From NCBI RefSeq assembly GCF_030272695.1, contig NZ_JARFYN010000020.1, positions 1 to 64,000 of the forward strand: a DNA stretch of 64,000 bases. Reading direction: 5' to 3'. Source of the stretch: Martinezella calliandrae (GTDB taxonomy: Bacteria > Pseudomonadota > Alphaproteobacteria > Rhizobiales > Rhizobiaceae). Numbering within the stretch: position 1 is the first letter of the stretch; each line of letters starts with the position of its first letter. A program made the position numbers and the translations under genes. The notes beneath the pieces were generated by a model that was given only the letters and a program-made list of their open reading frames with translations, was not told where the DNA came from and did no database searches. Positions 27,296 through 36,420 of this stretch are shown in pieces.

Positions 27296-27586
27296 TACCT
27301 GTGGTCTCCTGATCCGCGCTGCGGATCTTATTTTGTCGGACTCGCCACTGGCATTCCCCTGAAACATGGAGAAGTATGCACCTTTGGCGGGCTCCGGGGC
27401 GTTCTGGCTGGCGGACAAGCCTGCCGTCCTGCACGGTTTCCCATCAAACTTACAGAAGACCATTGCAATTTCGTGGCCTTCAAACGACATACATATAGTA
27501 TGGCATTGTCCCTGTGAAAGTGTCCTGGCGCGACACGCTGTGTTTTTTGTTTTGAAACGCATAACGGGTACATCGGAGCAAGATCG

Positions 27587-28051
27587 ATGATGGACGACAT
27601 CTATAACAGCAAGATTCTGGAATTTGCCGGCAATATCGAACGCATCGGCAGCCTTTCCGACGCCGATGCAAGCGCTCAGGCCCATTCCAGACTGTGCGGA
27701 TCGCGCGTCAAGATCTGGCTGAAAATGGACGGCGATGTCGTTACCGATTTTGCTCATGACGTCAAGGCCTGCGCCCTCGGACAAGCCTCGTCCTCCATCA
27801 TGGCCCGCCATGTGGTTGGCGCCACCGCTGCCGAATTGCGCAAAGCGCGCGAAGATATGCTGGTGATGTTGAAGGCCGACGGCGATGGGCCGGAGGGGCG
27901 CTTCGAAGACATGCGTTATTTGAAGCCGGTTAGGGATTACAAGGCACGCCATGCCTCGACGATGCTGACTTTCGACGCCGTCGTCGATGCAGTGGGACAA
28001 ATCGAGGCGGCGCGCGCGCCCCTCGGGTCCGTCGCGGCCGAGGCGGTTTGA
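27587..28051 (+). CDS. IscU-like iron-sulfur scaffold protein
   Basis: A 154-residue protein of the IscU/NifU-N family. Cys37 (RLCGSRV) and Cys62 (KACALGQASSS) match two of the three cluster-binding cysteines. The third, near the KPVRDYKARHAS segment, is absent, so any scaffold activity would differ from classic IscU. This variant is common in rhizobia next to folE and yidD. Two in-frame ATGs (27587 and 27590) follow GGAGCAAG. It is divergent from folE with about 290 bp between. Suf genes are not in the window. Confidence 0.85.
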   Translation: MMDDIYNSKILEFAGNIERIGSLSDADASAQAHSRLCGSRVKIWLKMDGDVVTDFAHDVKACALGQASSSIMARHVVGATAAELRKAREDMLVMLKADGDGPEGRFEDMRYLKPVRDYKARHASTMLTFDAVVDAVGQIEAARAPLGSVAAEAV

Positions 28052-28067
28052 TCAGAGGCTGCGAGCG

Positions 28068-28505
28068 ATGTGCCATCTCTGCTCCATGCAAGATGACGAA
28101 GACGAGGGCGCAGCCGCGGCTCGCCCCAAAAGGCTAAGGCGCGACAAAATACCGCCCCGCAGCAACAGCAAATCACTCCATTCCCGCAACTATTCAGGTC
28201 CCTTCCAAAAGACGCCAGACCGGCTCCTCGGCATGGGTCTCATCCGCCTCTACCAGTTGACCCTCTCCGGTTTCATCGGCAATTCCTGCCGCCATATCCC
28301 GACCTGCTCGGAATATGGCTACGAATCGATTGCCCGTCATGGCCTGTGGGCCGGCGGCTGGATGACCTTGTTTCGGGTGGCGCGATGCGGGCCAGGCGGC
28401 ACCAGCGGGCTCGACCCCGTGCCCGAGACGCTGGAAATGCGCTACCATTGGTGGACGCCTTGGCGCTATTTCGCCATCGGCCGCAAGCCGGCCGGAGCGG
28501 CATGA
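28068..28505 (+). CDS. yidD: membrane protein insertion efficiency factor YidD
   Basis: A small membrane-associated protein that helps YidC insert membrane proteins. The conserved core RLYQLTLSGFIGNSCRHIPT, CSEYGYESIARHGLW and CGPGGTSGLDPVP fits well. The protein has an N-terminal extension of about 50 basic and acidic residues absent from E. coli YidD. Start ATG 28068; ATG 28086 is an alternative. It starts 16 bp after the IscU-like gene and overlaps the next gene by 4 bp, so the three are likely one operon. It is not near rpmH/rnpA/yidC as in many bacteria. Confidence 0.9.
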   Translation: MCHLCSMQDDEDEGAAAARPKRLRRDKIPPRSNSKSLHSRNYSGPFQKTPDRLLGMGLIRLYQLTLSGFIGNSCRHIPTCSEYGYESIARHGLWAGGWMTLFRVARCGPGGTSGLDPVPETLEMRYHWWTPWRYFAIGRKPAGAA

Positions 28506-29032
28506 AGACTTACGTAGCACTACTCTACAGCATCGTGCTCGGAGCCGGGCGCAGGGTGGTCATGAGCGATCTCCGGGCAATGACCGAGGAACTCGGCTTT
28601 TCCAACGCCAGAACCCTCGTTGCGACCGGCAATCTCGTTTTCGAAGCGGAAGAACGGCCGATCACGGAGATCGAAACTCAGCTTGAAGACGGCTTCGCAA
28701 AAGCCTTTGGCAGGTCAGTCGATATCATCGTTCGCGATGCTGAGGCATGGTTGAAACTTGCCGCCGGCAATCCGTTTGGCGATGGCGAGGGCAGCGAGAT
28801 CATTGTTCGCGTCATGCGCAGACCGCTTCAATCGTCGGTGATAGAAACACTCGGCAGGCATAGGAATGGCCCGGAACGTTTGGTTGTGGTCGATGGCGAC
28901 CTATGGATCGATTTCGGCGGGAAGGCGAGCGAAACCCGTCTGCTCTCCGCGCTCACCACCAAACGCCTCGGCGTCGGGACGTTGCGGAACTGGAACACGG
29001 TGCGCGGATTGGCCGAGAAGATTGGGCCCTAG
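28502..29032 (+). CDS. DUF1697 protein
   Basis: A 176-residue soluble protein of the DUF1697 family, marked by YVALLYSIVLGAGRRVVMSD near the start (canonical: YxALLRGINVGG, with a variant here), and by a central EELGFSNARTLVATGNLVFE and late TLRNWNTVRGLAEKI. The fold is ferredoxin-like, and no activity is known. The ATG overlaps the yidD stop in ATGA, suggesting translational coupling. Confidence 0.85.
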   Translation: MKTYVALLYSIVLGAGRRVVMSDLRAMTEELGFSNARTLVATGNLVFEAEERPITEIETQLEDGFAKAFGRSVDIIVRDAEAWLKLAAGNPFGDGEGSEIIVRVMRRPLQSSVIETLGRHRNGPERLVVVDGDLWIDFGGKASETRLLSALTTKRLGVGTLRNWNTVRGLAEKIGP

Positions 29033-29155
29033 AGCCACTTCTCCTTTACTAAATCACCAAATATCGCTATCAGGCGACCGCGTTCAAAAACACTGGTTGA
29101 CCGCTTCCATTAAACCACCCGCATTCGTTGGCGGGACTGGACAAGGAGAATTTCG

Positions 29156-31141
29156 ATGTCCCAATCCGTTTCCCTGACATTTCCCGATGGATCCGTGCGC
29201 AGTTACGATGCTGGCGCAACCGGCCGGGATGTCGCCGAATCCATTTCCAAGTCGCTTGCCAAGAAGGCTGTCGCCGTTGCGATCGACGGCACCGTGCGCG
29301 ACCTCTCCGACCCGGTAACCGAAGGCAAGATCGAAATCGTCACGCGCAACGACGACCGCGCGCTGGAACTGATCCGGCATGATGCGGCGCACGTCATGGC
29401 GCAAGCGGTGCAGGAATTGTGGCCCGGCACGCAGGTAACCATCGGCCCCGTCATCGAAAACGGCTTCTACTACGACTTCGCCAAGAACGAGCCTTTTACG
29501 CCCGACGACCTGCCGGTCATCGAGAAGAAGATGCGCGAGATTATCCAGCGCAACGCGCCTTTCACCAAGCAGATCTGGTCGCGCGAAAAGGCAAAGGAAG
29601 TCTTCGCGTCCAAGGGCGAGCGTTACAAGCTTGAACTTGTCGACGCCATTCCGGAAGGGCAGGACCTGAAGATCTATTACCAGGGCGATTGGTTCGACCT
29701 TTGCCGTGGGCCGCATATGGCCTCCACCGGCCAGATCGGCCAGGCTTTCAAGCTGATGAAGGTGGCAGGCGCCTATTGGCGCGGCGACAGCAACAATCCG
29801 ATGCTGACCCGCATCTATGGCACGGCCTTCGCCGAGCAGGCCGATCTCGATAACTACCTGCACATCCTCGCCGAAGCCGAGAAGCGCGATCACCGCCGTC
29901 TCGGCCGCGAAATGGACCTGTTCCATTTCCAGGAAGAGGGTCCTGGCGTTGTCTTCTGGCACGGCAAGGGCTGGCGGATGTTCCAGACGCTGGTGTCCTA
30001 CATGCGCCGGCGGCTTTCCGACGACTATCAGGAAGTCAACGCGCCGCAAGTGCTCGACAAGTCGCTTTGGGAAACCTCCGGTCATTGGGGCTGGTATCGC
30101 GACAACATGTTCAAGGTCACCGTCGCAGGCGACGAGACCGATGATGACCGCGTCTTTGCGCTGAAGCCAATGAATTGCCCTGGCCACATCCAGATCTTCA
30201 AGCATGGCTTGAAGTCTTACCGCGAACTGCCTATCCGCCTTGCAGAATTCGGGGCCGTCCATCGCTATGAGCCCTCGGGCGCATTGCATGGACTGATGCG
30301 CGTGCGCGGTTTCACGCAGGACGATGCACACATATTTTGCACAGACGAGCAGATGGCGACCGAATGCCTGAAGATCAACGATCTGATCCTATCGGTCTAC
30401 AAGGATTTCGGGTTCGACGAGATCACGATCAAGCTGTCCACCCGTCCGGACAAGCGCGTCGGCTCCGACGAGCTCTGGGATCGCGCCGAAAGCGTGATGA
30501 TGAATGTGTTGGATACGATCAAGCTGCAGTCGAACAACATCAAGACCGGCATTCTGCCGGGCGAGGGCGCATTCTACGGGCCGAAGTTCGAATATACGCT
30601 GAAGGACGCTATCGGTCGTGAATGGCAATGCGGGACGACCCAGGTCGACTTCAATCTGCCGGAACGCTTCGGCGCCTTCTATATCGACCAGCATTCCGAA
30701 AAGACGCAGCCGGTGATGATCCACCGCGCCATCTGCGGCTCGATGGAACGTTTCCTCGGCATCCTGATCGAGAACTTTGCCGGCCATATGCCGCTCTGGG
30801 TGTCGCCGCAGCAGGTGGTGGTTGCGACCATCACTTCGGAAGCCGACGATTACGGCAACGAAGTTGCCGAGGCGCTGCGCGAAGCGGGGCTCAATGTCGA
30901 GACCGATTTCCGCAATGAAAAGATCAACTACAAGATCCGCGAGCATTCGGTGACGAAGGTTCCCGTCATCATCGTCTGCGGCAAGAAGGAAGCCGAGGAG
31001 CGCTCGGTCAACATCCGCCGTCTCGGCAGCCAGGCGCAGACGGCAATGTCGCTCGACGAAGCCATTGCCTCGCTTGCGCTCGAAGCCACGCCACCGGATA
31101 TCCTGCGCAAGCGCGAAGCCAAGCGGGCCAAAGCCGCTTGA
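29156..31141 (+). CDS. thrS: threonyl-tRNA synthetase
   Basis: A 661-residue class II synthetase with the full bacterial architecture. In order: TGS domain (about 1-63, VSLTFPDGSVRSYDAGATGR), editing/SAD domain (about 64-240), class II catalytic core (about 250-540) and an anticodon-binding domain (about 550-645). Motif 2 can be read at HRYEPSGALHGLMRVRGFTQ and motif 3 at HRAICGSMERFLGILIE. Zinc ligands include the Cys in MNCPGH. AAGGAG precedes ATG 29156. A 12-bp hairpin follows the stop. No leader regulatory structure was recognised in the 120 bp upstream. Confidence 0.97.
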   Translation: MSQSVSLTFPDGSVRSYDAGATGRDVAESISKSLAKKAVAVAIDGTVRDLSDPVTEGKIEIVTRNDDRALELIRHDAAHVMAQAVQELWPGTQVTIGPVIENGFYYDFAKNEPFTPDDLPVIEKKMREIIQRNAPFTKQIWSREKAKEVFASKGERYKLELVDAIPEGQDLKIYYQGDWFDLCRGPHMASTGQIGQAFKLMKVAGAYWRGDSNNPMLTRIYGTAFAEQADLDNYLHILAEAEKRDHRRLGREMDLFHFQEEGPGVVFWHGKGWRMFQTLVSYMRRRLSDDYQEVNAPQVLDKSLWETSGHWGWYRDNMFKVTVAGDETDDDRVFALKPMNCPGHIQIFKHGLKSYRELPIRLAEFGAVHRYEPSGALHGLMRVRGFTQDDAHIFCTDEQMATECLKINDLILSVYKDFGFDEITIKLSTRPDKRVGSDELWDRAESVMMNVLDTIKLQSNNIKTGILPGEGAFYGPKFEYTLKDAIGREWQCGTTQVDFNLPERFGAFYIDQHSEKTQPVMIHRAICGSMERFLGILIENFAGHMPLWVSPQQVVVATITSEADDYGNEVAEALREAGLNVETDFRNEKINYKIREHSVTKVPVIIVCGKKEAEERSVNIRRLGSQAQTAMSLDEAIASLALEATPPDILRKREAKRAKAA

Positions 31142-31151
31142 TACCAGAAAC

Positions 31152-31183
31152 TATCTGACGGCGTCTCAAGGCGCCGTCAGATA
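31152..31183 (+). terminator. hairpin after thrS
   Basis: A perfect 12-bp stem TATCTGACGGCG/CGCCGTCAGATA with an 8-nt loop begins 11 bp after the thrS stop. It has no following T-run, so termination efficiency is uncertain. Confidence 0.6.
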
Positions 31184-31295
31184 AGTGACATAGAACTTTA
31201 ATATATCTGTTAAATCAGAGTGTTGCTTCGTCGCTGCACGCCCTGCCTTACATGCGGCCCTATGAGATCGAGGAGCGGGGAAGCCCGTCGCGCAT

Positions 31296-32135
31296 TTGGA
31301 TTTCAAAGAATTATCCTACGCCAACGAACGGGATACGCGCATCAAGCGCTGGCTCATCCGCTCCATCGAGGGTCTGTCGGGCCGCGATCGCTATGCCCGG
31401 CTCTACGATATCTGGCGCAGCGACATTGTCGGCAAGAGCGAGCGTGTCTTCGGCAAGATGCTCGATCTCATCGACGTGCGCCTCACGGTGAAAGGCGATT
31501 GGCCGCTGGAGACTATCCCCGATGCGCCGATCGTCATCGTCGCCAATCATCCCTTCGGCATCGGTGATGGCATCGCAATCCTGGCGCTCGCAGAGCAGCT
31601 CGGCAGACCCTTCAAGGTGCTGATCCACAACGAATTGCTGAAAGTGCCTGAGATGGCCGATTATTCGCTGCCTGTCTCCTTTGAAGAGACCAAAGAGGCG
31701 ATGGCGATGAACATGAAAACGCGCCACGAAGCGGTTCGCCTGTTGAAAGAGGGTACGACGATCATCGTCTTTCCGGCTGGCGGCGTCGCCACAGCCAAGA
31801 AAGGCTTCGGACGCGCCGAGGATCTGCCGTGGAAGATCTTTCCCGCCAAGCTCATCCAGGCAGCACGAGCCAGCGTCCTTCCGGTCTATTTCGAGGGGCA
31901 GAACGGCCGGCTGTTCCATCTCGCCAGTCGCGTGTCGCTGACCTTGCGCTTATCCCTTTTGATCCGAGAATTCCGTCGTCTTTCCGGTAGCACCATCACC
32001 GCACATGTCGGCAGGCTGATGAGCTGGGAGGCGCTTAACGAAGGCAATGATCGCAAGGATCTGTTATCGAAGCTCTATAGTGCGGTGTTTGCGATGGCGC
32101 CGCCGAAGCGGGCGCTGCGAAAGAAGGCCAGCTAG
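31296..32135 (+). CDS. lysophospholipid-type acyltransferase
   Basis: A 279-residue protein with the acyltransferase fold. The catalytic-type block is VIVANHPFGIGDGIAILALA (about residues 82-101), where His and Asp have a six-residue spacing, one more than in classic PlsC. It also has FPAGGVATAKKGFGRAEDLP and VLPVYFEGQNGRLFHLASR, a substrate-binding pattern shared with hemolysin-like/OlsB-adjacent acyltransferases. It probably acylates membrane lipids. The only usable start is TTG 31296, since the next in-frame stop lies 31 bp upstream and no ATG or GTG intervenes. Confidence 0.82.
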   Translation: MDFKELSYANERDTRIKRWLIRSIEGLSGRDRYARLYDIWRSDIVGKSERVFGKMLDLIDVRLTVKGDWPLETIPDAPIVIVANHPFGIGDGIAILALAEQLGRPFKVLIHNELLKVPEMADYSLPVSFEETKEAMAMNMKTRHEAVRLLKEGTTIIVFPAGGVATAKKGFGRAEDLPWKIFPAKLIQAARASVLPVYFEGQNGRLFHLASRVSLTLRLSLLIREFRRLSGSTITAHVGRLMSWEALNEGNDRKDLLSKLYSAVFAMAPPKRALRKKAS

Positions 32136-32175
32136 CCCCCTAGCCGAGTAAGACGGACCGGCGCTTGCGATAGCG

Positions 32176-33300
32176 TCAATCCATGCTGTCGCCATCGTCC
32201 CCGCCGGCGGGTGCCAATTGTTCGTAAGTCGGCAACGGATGCTTTTGGCTCGTAGCGGGCGCCTGCGTCTGCGGCGCCTGGTTGCGCGGCACTTGCGGCG
32301 GCGGAACGGGAAGCTGTTGCGCCGGCTGCTGGTCGTTGGCGTCCTGCGGCTGCTGTTCCTTCATCAGCACTTCGATATCAGTATTCGTGCCGGCCGCGAC
32401 GGTGAAGTCGCGTTGGTAAATCTTGTCCTTGTTACGGGCAACGGCCGTGTATCGGCCTTCCGCAAGCACCATGGTCGGGAAGGCACTAAGGCTTTCTCCG
32501 ACGATATCGCCGGCAGAGGTCAGGATCGACCAGGCGGTATCGGCTATCGCTTCGCCGCCTTTGTCTGACACCAGCTTGAAAGTGATCTTCGCCGCCCTGT
32601 GCTGAATCGTCGCTTCGGTCACCTTGCCGGCTTCCACCTGGATATCGGCACGGATGACGGCGTTGACGGCACCATATTCCGAGACGACGTGATAGGTTCC
32701 GGCGCTGAGGCCTACCAGGGTGTTCGGCTTGACGTCGGACATGACGAGGCCGCGCTCGCCATCTTCCTTCGCATCGCTGGAATAGATCGAAAAGCTCAAT
32801 TCGTCCGGCGGAATGCGCACGTCGGAGCCGGAGACGGCATTCAGCACCATGCCGCCGGCATCGAGCACCATCGTCTGCTTCTGCTGTAGCCCGCTTTCGG
32901 GGACAGTCAGCTTTTTGGTCACACCGGCGCGGCCGAAGGAGACGTTGACGAAATAATCGCCGGGCATCAGATGAAAAGACGCCGAGCCGCCCTTCGAGCT
33001 CGCAACCAGCGGCAGCTTACCGTCGGCGCCAGCAAAGGGGCTGAAGACGTACCAGGAAAGGCCCTGCAACTGCGGTGCGCTGTCGGCTGCGAGCTTAGCC
33101 TCGAGCGAGACATCGCGCAGGGTTTTAGCGGATGAATTTTCTGTGCCTGGCGCGATGAAGGCGTTGAGCTTCGGCATCTTCACGCTGCCGTCGAGCTGTC
33201 TGAACTCCTTGAAGGCATCTTGCGCCGAGGCAACGGTGCCCAGGCTCGAGAACATCGCGAAACCCGTGACCAAAAGGCGTGCGGATGAAATGCCTGACAT
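32176..33300 (-). CDS. secreted protein of unknown function, Pro/Gln-rich C terminus
   Basis: A 374-residue protein with a signal peptide (about 1-26, ending ASA). The mature part appears all-beta with repeated beta-strand blocks that look like carboxypeptidase-regulatory/Ig-like repeats: GDYFVNVSFGRAGVTKKLTV, TYHVVSEYGAVNAVIRADIQ and RYTAVARNKDKIYQRDFTVA. The C-terminal 60 residues are Gln/Pro-rich. It is probably periplasmic or surface-associated. ATG 33300 begins the signal peptide; longer starts up to 33408 would displace it. Confidence 0.75.
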   Translation of the reverse strand: MSGISSARLLVTGFAMFSSLGTVASAQDAFKEFRQLDGSVKMPKLNAFIAPGTENSSAKTLRDVSLEAKLAADSAPQLQGLSWYVFSPFAGADGKLPLVASSKGGSASFHLMPGDYFVNVSFGRAGVTKKLTVPESGLQQKQTMVLDAGGMVLNAVSGSDVRIPPDELSFSIYSSDAKEDGERGLVMSDVKPNTLVGLSAGTYHVVSEYGAVNAVIRADIQVEAGKVTEATIQHRAAKITFKLVSDKGGEAIADTAWSILTSAGDIVGESLSAFPTMVLAEGRYTAVARNKDKIYQRDFTVAAGTNTDIEVLMKEQQPQDANDQQPAQQLPVPPPQVPRNQAPQTQAPATSQKHPLPTYEQLAPAGGDDGDSMD

Positions 33301-33411
33301 GAGTTCCCACCCGATTGACTTCCGGTAAAACACAGGCCACTTCAAGACCAATGCCGTGGCAAATTCAAGACCCACGTCCTCCCCGCGCATGAAAATGAAA
33401 GCAATCATTCC

Positions 33412-33999
33412 ATGAAAACCGATATCAAGCTGGTCGATTACCTGGCGGTCCGCCGATCCATTCCTGCTTTTCAGATGACCGAACCCGGCCCAGACAAAGC
33501 CGAAATCGAGGATATCCTGCGGCTCGCTTCACGCGTCCCAGATCACGGCAAGCTGGCCCCCTGGCGCTTCATCGTCTATCGCGGCCAAGAGCGGGCGCGG
33601 ATCGGCGAGGAGTTGTTGCAGCTGGCGCTGGAAGCCAAGCCGGACCTGTCAGAAGAGATGATCCAAGTCGAGCGTACGCGTTTTACCCGCGCTCCAGTCG
33701 TCATCGCCGTCGTCAGCAAGGCGGGGCCGCATTTCAAGATTCCGGAATGGGAACAGTTGATGTCGGTCGGTGCGCTTTGCCTCAACCTGCTGATCTCGGC
33801 CAATGCGCATGGCTGGGTATCAAACTGGCTGACCGAATGGTTCGCTTATGACGAGCGCGCCTATCCGCTGCTTGGTGTCCAACCGGGAGAAAAGGTCGCT
33901 GGCTTTATCCATATCGGCTCGTCGACCTTCCCCTCGACGGAACGCCCGCGACCGGAACTGACGGAGACCGTGACCTGGATCGGCGGCGAGGACAGCTAA
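33412..33999 (+). CDS. nitroreductase family protein
   Basis: A 195-residue FMN-dependent oxidoreductase. Features: AVRRSIPAF near the N terminus (the RRS/T motif binds FMN), a helical core with MSVGALCLNLLISANAHGWV, and the C-terminal GFIHIGSST. Proteins of this family reduce nitro groups, quinones or halogenated compounds with NAD(P)H. Its stop overlaps the start of the flavin-reductase gene in TAATG, so the two are translationally coupled. The natural substrate is unknown. Confidence 0.87.
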   Translation: MKTDIKLVDYLAVRRSIPAFQMTEPGPDKAEIEDILRLASRVPDHGKLAPWRFIVYRGQERARIGEELLQLALEAKPDLSEEMIQVERTRFTRAPVVIAVVSKAGPHFKIPEWEQLMSVGALCLNLLISANAHGWVSNWLTEWFAYDERAYPLLGVQPGEKVAGFIHIGSSTFPSTERPRPELTETVTWIGGEDS

Positions 34000-34604
34000 T
34001 GTTCTACACGACAGACACCAACCGGCATGGCTTGGCCTATGATCCCTTCAAGGCCATCGTTGCGCCGCGGCCAATCGGCTGGATAGGCAGTAAGGGTATA
34101 GACGGTTCGCTGAACTTGTCGCCGTATTCCTTCTTCAACGCGGTCAGCGACCGGCCGAAGCTGGTGATGTTTTCGTCGATGGGCCGCAAGGATAGCGTTC
34201 GCAATGTCGAGGAAACCAACGTCTTTACCGCCAACCTCGTCAGCCGCAACCTCCTCGAAAAGATGAATCATTCATCCATCGCCGTGCCTTATGGCATCGA
34301 TGAGTTCTCGCTGGCCGGACTGACCGCGAAACCCGGCAGGCTCGTCGACGCTCCCTATGTCGCCGAAGCCTTCGCCGTACTTGAATGCCGGGTGACAGAA
34401 GTGATGCGACCGAAGGGCCTCGATGGCGAGCCATCGGAAAATATCATGGTCTTCGGACAGGTCGTCGGCATCCATATCGATGAGACCATCATTCGAGATG
34501 GCCGCCTCGACATGGCGCTTGCACGGCCCGTCGCGCGCATGGGCTATATGGACTACAGCGAGGGCAGCGACGTCTTCGAATTGCGGCGGCCGACAGCGCC
34601 ATGA
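33999..34604 (+). CDS. flavin reductase-like (DIM6/NTAB) protein
   Basis: A 201-residue split-barrel flavoprotein. The block IVAPRPIGWIGS followed by LNLSPYSFFNAVSDRPKLVM binds FMN, and the family has FTANLVSRNLLEKMN. Members are reductases or FMN-binding oxidases that supply reduced flavin. It is coupled to the nitroreductase by a one-base overlap (TAATG at 33997-34001), suggesting the two enzymes share flavin or substrate. Confidence 0.86.
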   Translation: MFYTTDTNRHGLAYDPFKAIVAPRPIGWIGSKGIDGSLNLSPYSFFNAVSDRPKLVMFSSMGRKDSVRNVEETNVFTANLVSRNLLEKMNHSSIAVPYGIDEFSLAGLTAKPGRLVDAPYVAEAFAVLECRVTEVMRPKGLDGEPSENIMVFGQVVGIHIDETIIRDGRLDMALARPVARMGYMDYSEGSDVFELRRPTAP

Positions 34605-34733
34605 TATCGGTCCCGTCTCGTTGTCGCATTAGTGGTTAATAAATAAGGTAAACGACCCGTAAACCTTTCATCGCTAACGTATTTGATGTGAGTTTGCGGG
34701 TCGGGAATCGTCCCGCCGATATCGGGGCGTTAC

Positions 34734-35873
34734 GTGATCATAGAAGCATTTCTCCGTTGGGCCGAGACCGCCAAGGCAGAGGGTAGGGCGAGGGCGGCCA
34801 ATGCTCTTGGTCGCGCCTATCTGCAATCGGAAATGCCGCGACAAGAGCGTGCCGCCGCCGAGATGGCGATGACGTATCTGCTCGACGATCCTTCGCCGCG
34901 TGTGCGCTTGGCACTGGCCGAAGCCGTAGCGCGTTCTCCGCATGCCCCGCGCAACGTCATCCTGTCTCTGGCCGAGGACCAGCCGGAGATCGCCGGGCAG
35001 GTCATTCTTTTGTCACCGGTGTTCACTGAAGCCGATCTTGTCGACCTTGTGCTACGCGGCAGCAGCGTGACACGTGTCTTGATCGCCTCGCGCGGGCGAG
35101 TGTCGCGATCGGTTTGCGCCGCACTTGCTGAAATCGGTGGCGAAATCGAAACCCTCTGCCTTTTGGAAAACGATGGCGCCTCGTTGTCGCGCGCCGCGCT
35201 GAAACGGCTTGCCGAACGCCTTGGCGACAGCGCCGAGATCCGCGGCCTGCTCCTTGATCGCGAAGCTTTGCCTTCCGATGTCCGCCACCTGCTGATGCGA
35301 CATGTCGGCGAGGCATTGGCCGGCTCAAATCTGGTCCAGGCCACGATCGGCACAGCGAGATTGCAACAGGTAAATCGCGAGGCCGGCGTGGCTGCCACGG
35401 TTTCCATGGCCGGGACAGTGCAGCACGAAGATATTCCCGATCTGGTCGAGCACCTGCGGCAGGCGGGCTGGTTGACGCCGGCGTTCCTCATGCATGCGCT
35501 TTGTTCCGGCAAAATCGACTTCTTTGCCGGCGCGATTACCAACCTTTCCACCTGCGACGAGCGGCGCGTCCGCTCCATCCTTTCCAGCGGCCGCGTCTTT
35601 GCCGTCCGCGCGCTTTATGAGTCTGCGGGCTTGCCGCGCGATATCAGCACCGTCTTCGTCGAGGCGACATTGATCTGGCGTGAGGCGTCGCGCACCCATG
35701 GTGGCGCCATGTTGGAAAATGTCTCGGCGCGGCTGAGGTGTAAATTCCGTTCTTCTCAACAATCTCCAACCGCTGCAGTTCAACTGCTCGATATGGTGGA
35801 GAAGCTCGCCAATGCCGAGCGGAGGCAGACGGCGCGGACATTTGCCGCGCTGGCGGCTCTTGCCGCAGCGTGA
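34734..35873 (+). CDS. DUF2336 protein
   Basis: A 379-residue soluble, mostly helical protein of the alphaproteobacterial DUF2336 family, with HEAT/Armadillo-like repeats. Visible repeats include LDDPSPRVRLALAEAVARSP and the central EDIPDLVEHLRQAGWLTPAF. Members are of unknown function; a link to stress or cell cycle is only suggested in the literature I recall, so no role is assigned. The GTG at 34734 is the only start that keeps the conserved N terminus. It is preceded by a roughly 130-bp promoter region. Confidence 0.82.
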   Translation: MIIEAFLRWAETAKAEGRARAANALGRAYLQSEMPRQERAAAEMAMTYLLDDPSPRVRLALAEAVARSPHAPRNVILSLAEDQPEIAGQVILLSPVFTEADLVDLVLRGSSVTRVLIASRGRVSRSVCAALAEIGGEIETLCLLENDGASLSRAALKRLAERLGDSAEIRGLLLDREALPSDVRHLLMRHVGEALAGSNLVQATIGTARLQQVNREAGVAATVSMAGTVQHEDIPDLVEHLRQAGWLTPAFLMHALCSGKIDFFAGAITNLSTCDERRVRSILSSGRVFAVRALYESAGLPRDISTVFVEATLIWREASRTHGGAMLENVSARLRCKFRSSQQSPTAAVQLLDMVEKLANAERRQTARTFAALAALAAA

Positions 35874-35885
35874 TATCTTTCGTGC

Positions 35886-36371
35886 ATGTGTCTTTTGGGA
35901 TTTACCTTGCCTCTGACCATTACCATTGAATCACCGCGTCAGGACGGTGTCATGCGCCTCCTCGATATGTCGAGTGCTTATGCACAATCGCTCTATCCGC
36001 CGGAAAGCAATCACTTGTTGGACCTCGAGTCACTGGAGAGGCCCGAGGTGACCTTCTGGGTCGCACGGCTTAATGGCGATATTGTCGGCTGCTGTGCGCT
36101 TGTCGAGGCGGACGATGGCACCGCGGAGATCAAACGTATGTTCGTCGACCCACTTGCCAGGGGGCGCAAGGTCGCGCAGATGCTGATGGAAGCGCTGGAA
36201 GAGACGGCGACAGAAAAAAATCTGACGGCACTTCGGCTCGAAACCGGTGTACTCCAACCCGACGCAATCGGCCTCTATCGCAAGGTCGGCTACACCGAGA
36301 TCGAACCGTTCGGCAGCTACGAGGAAGATCCGCTTAGCCTGTTCATGGAAAAAGCGCTTCCGAAAAGCTGA
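35886..36371 (+). CDS. GNAT-family N-acetyltransferase
   Basis: A protein of about 154-161 residues with the GCN5 fold. Acetyl-CoA binding is indicated by IKRMFVDPLARGRKVAQMLM (the R/QxxGxG/A-type loop has a variant) and LRLETGVLQPDAIGLYRKVG, and by the end element YTEIEPFGSY. Substrate unknown. Start is uncertain: ATG 35886 gives 161 residues, whereas TTG 35907 has GGGA six bases upstream and begins at the conserved LPLTITIESP. Downstream of DUF2336 by 12 bp. Confidence 0.82.
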   Translation: MCLLGFTLPLTITIESPRQDGVMRLLDMSSAYAQSLYPPESNHLLDLESLERPEVTFWVARLNGDIVGCCALVEADDGTAEIKRMFVDPLARGRKVAQMLMEALEETATEKNLTALRLETGVLQPDAIGLYRKVGYTEIEPFGSYEEDPLSLFMEKALPKS

Positions 36372-36420
36372 GAGCCTGGCTTTAAAAGATTAGAGCGGCT
36401 GTTGCGCGTTCAAATTTTGA

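Noticed and set aside
27296..28000. N-terminal extension of folE to 28000
   Set aside because: The extra 235 codons are antisense to the IscU-like gene, and folE has a good start and ribosome site at 27295.
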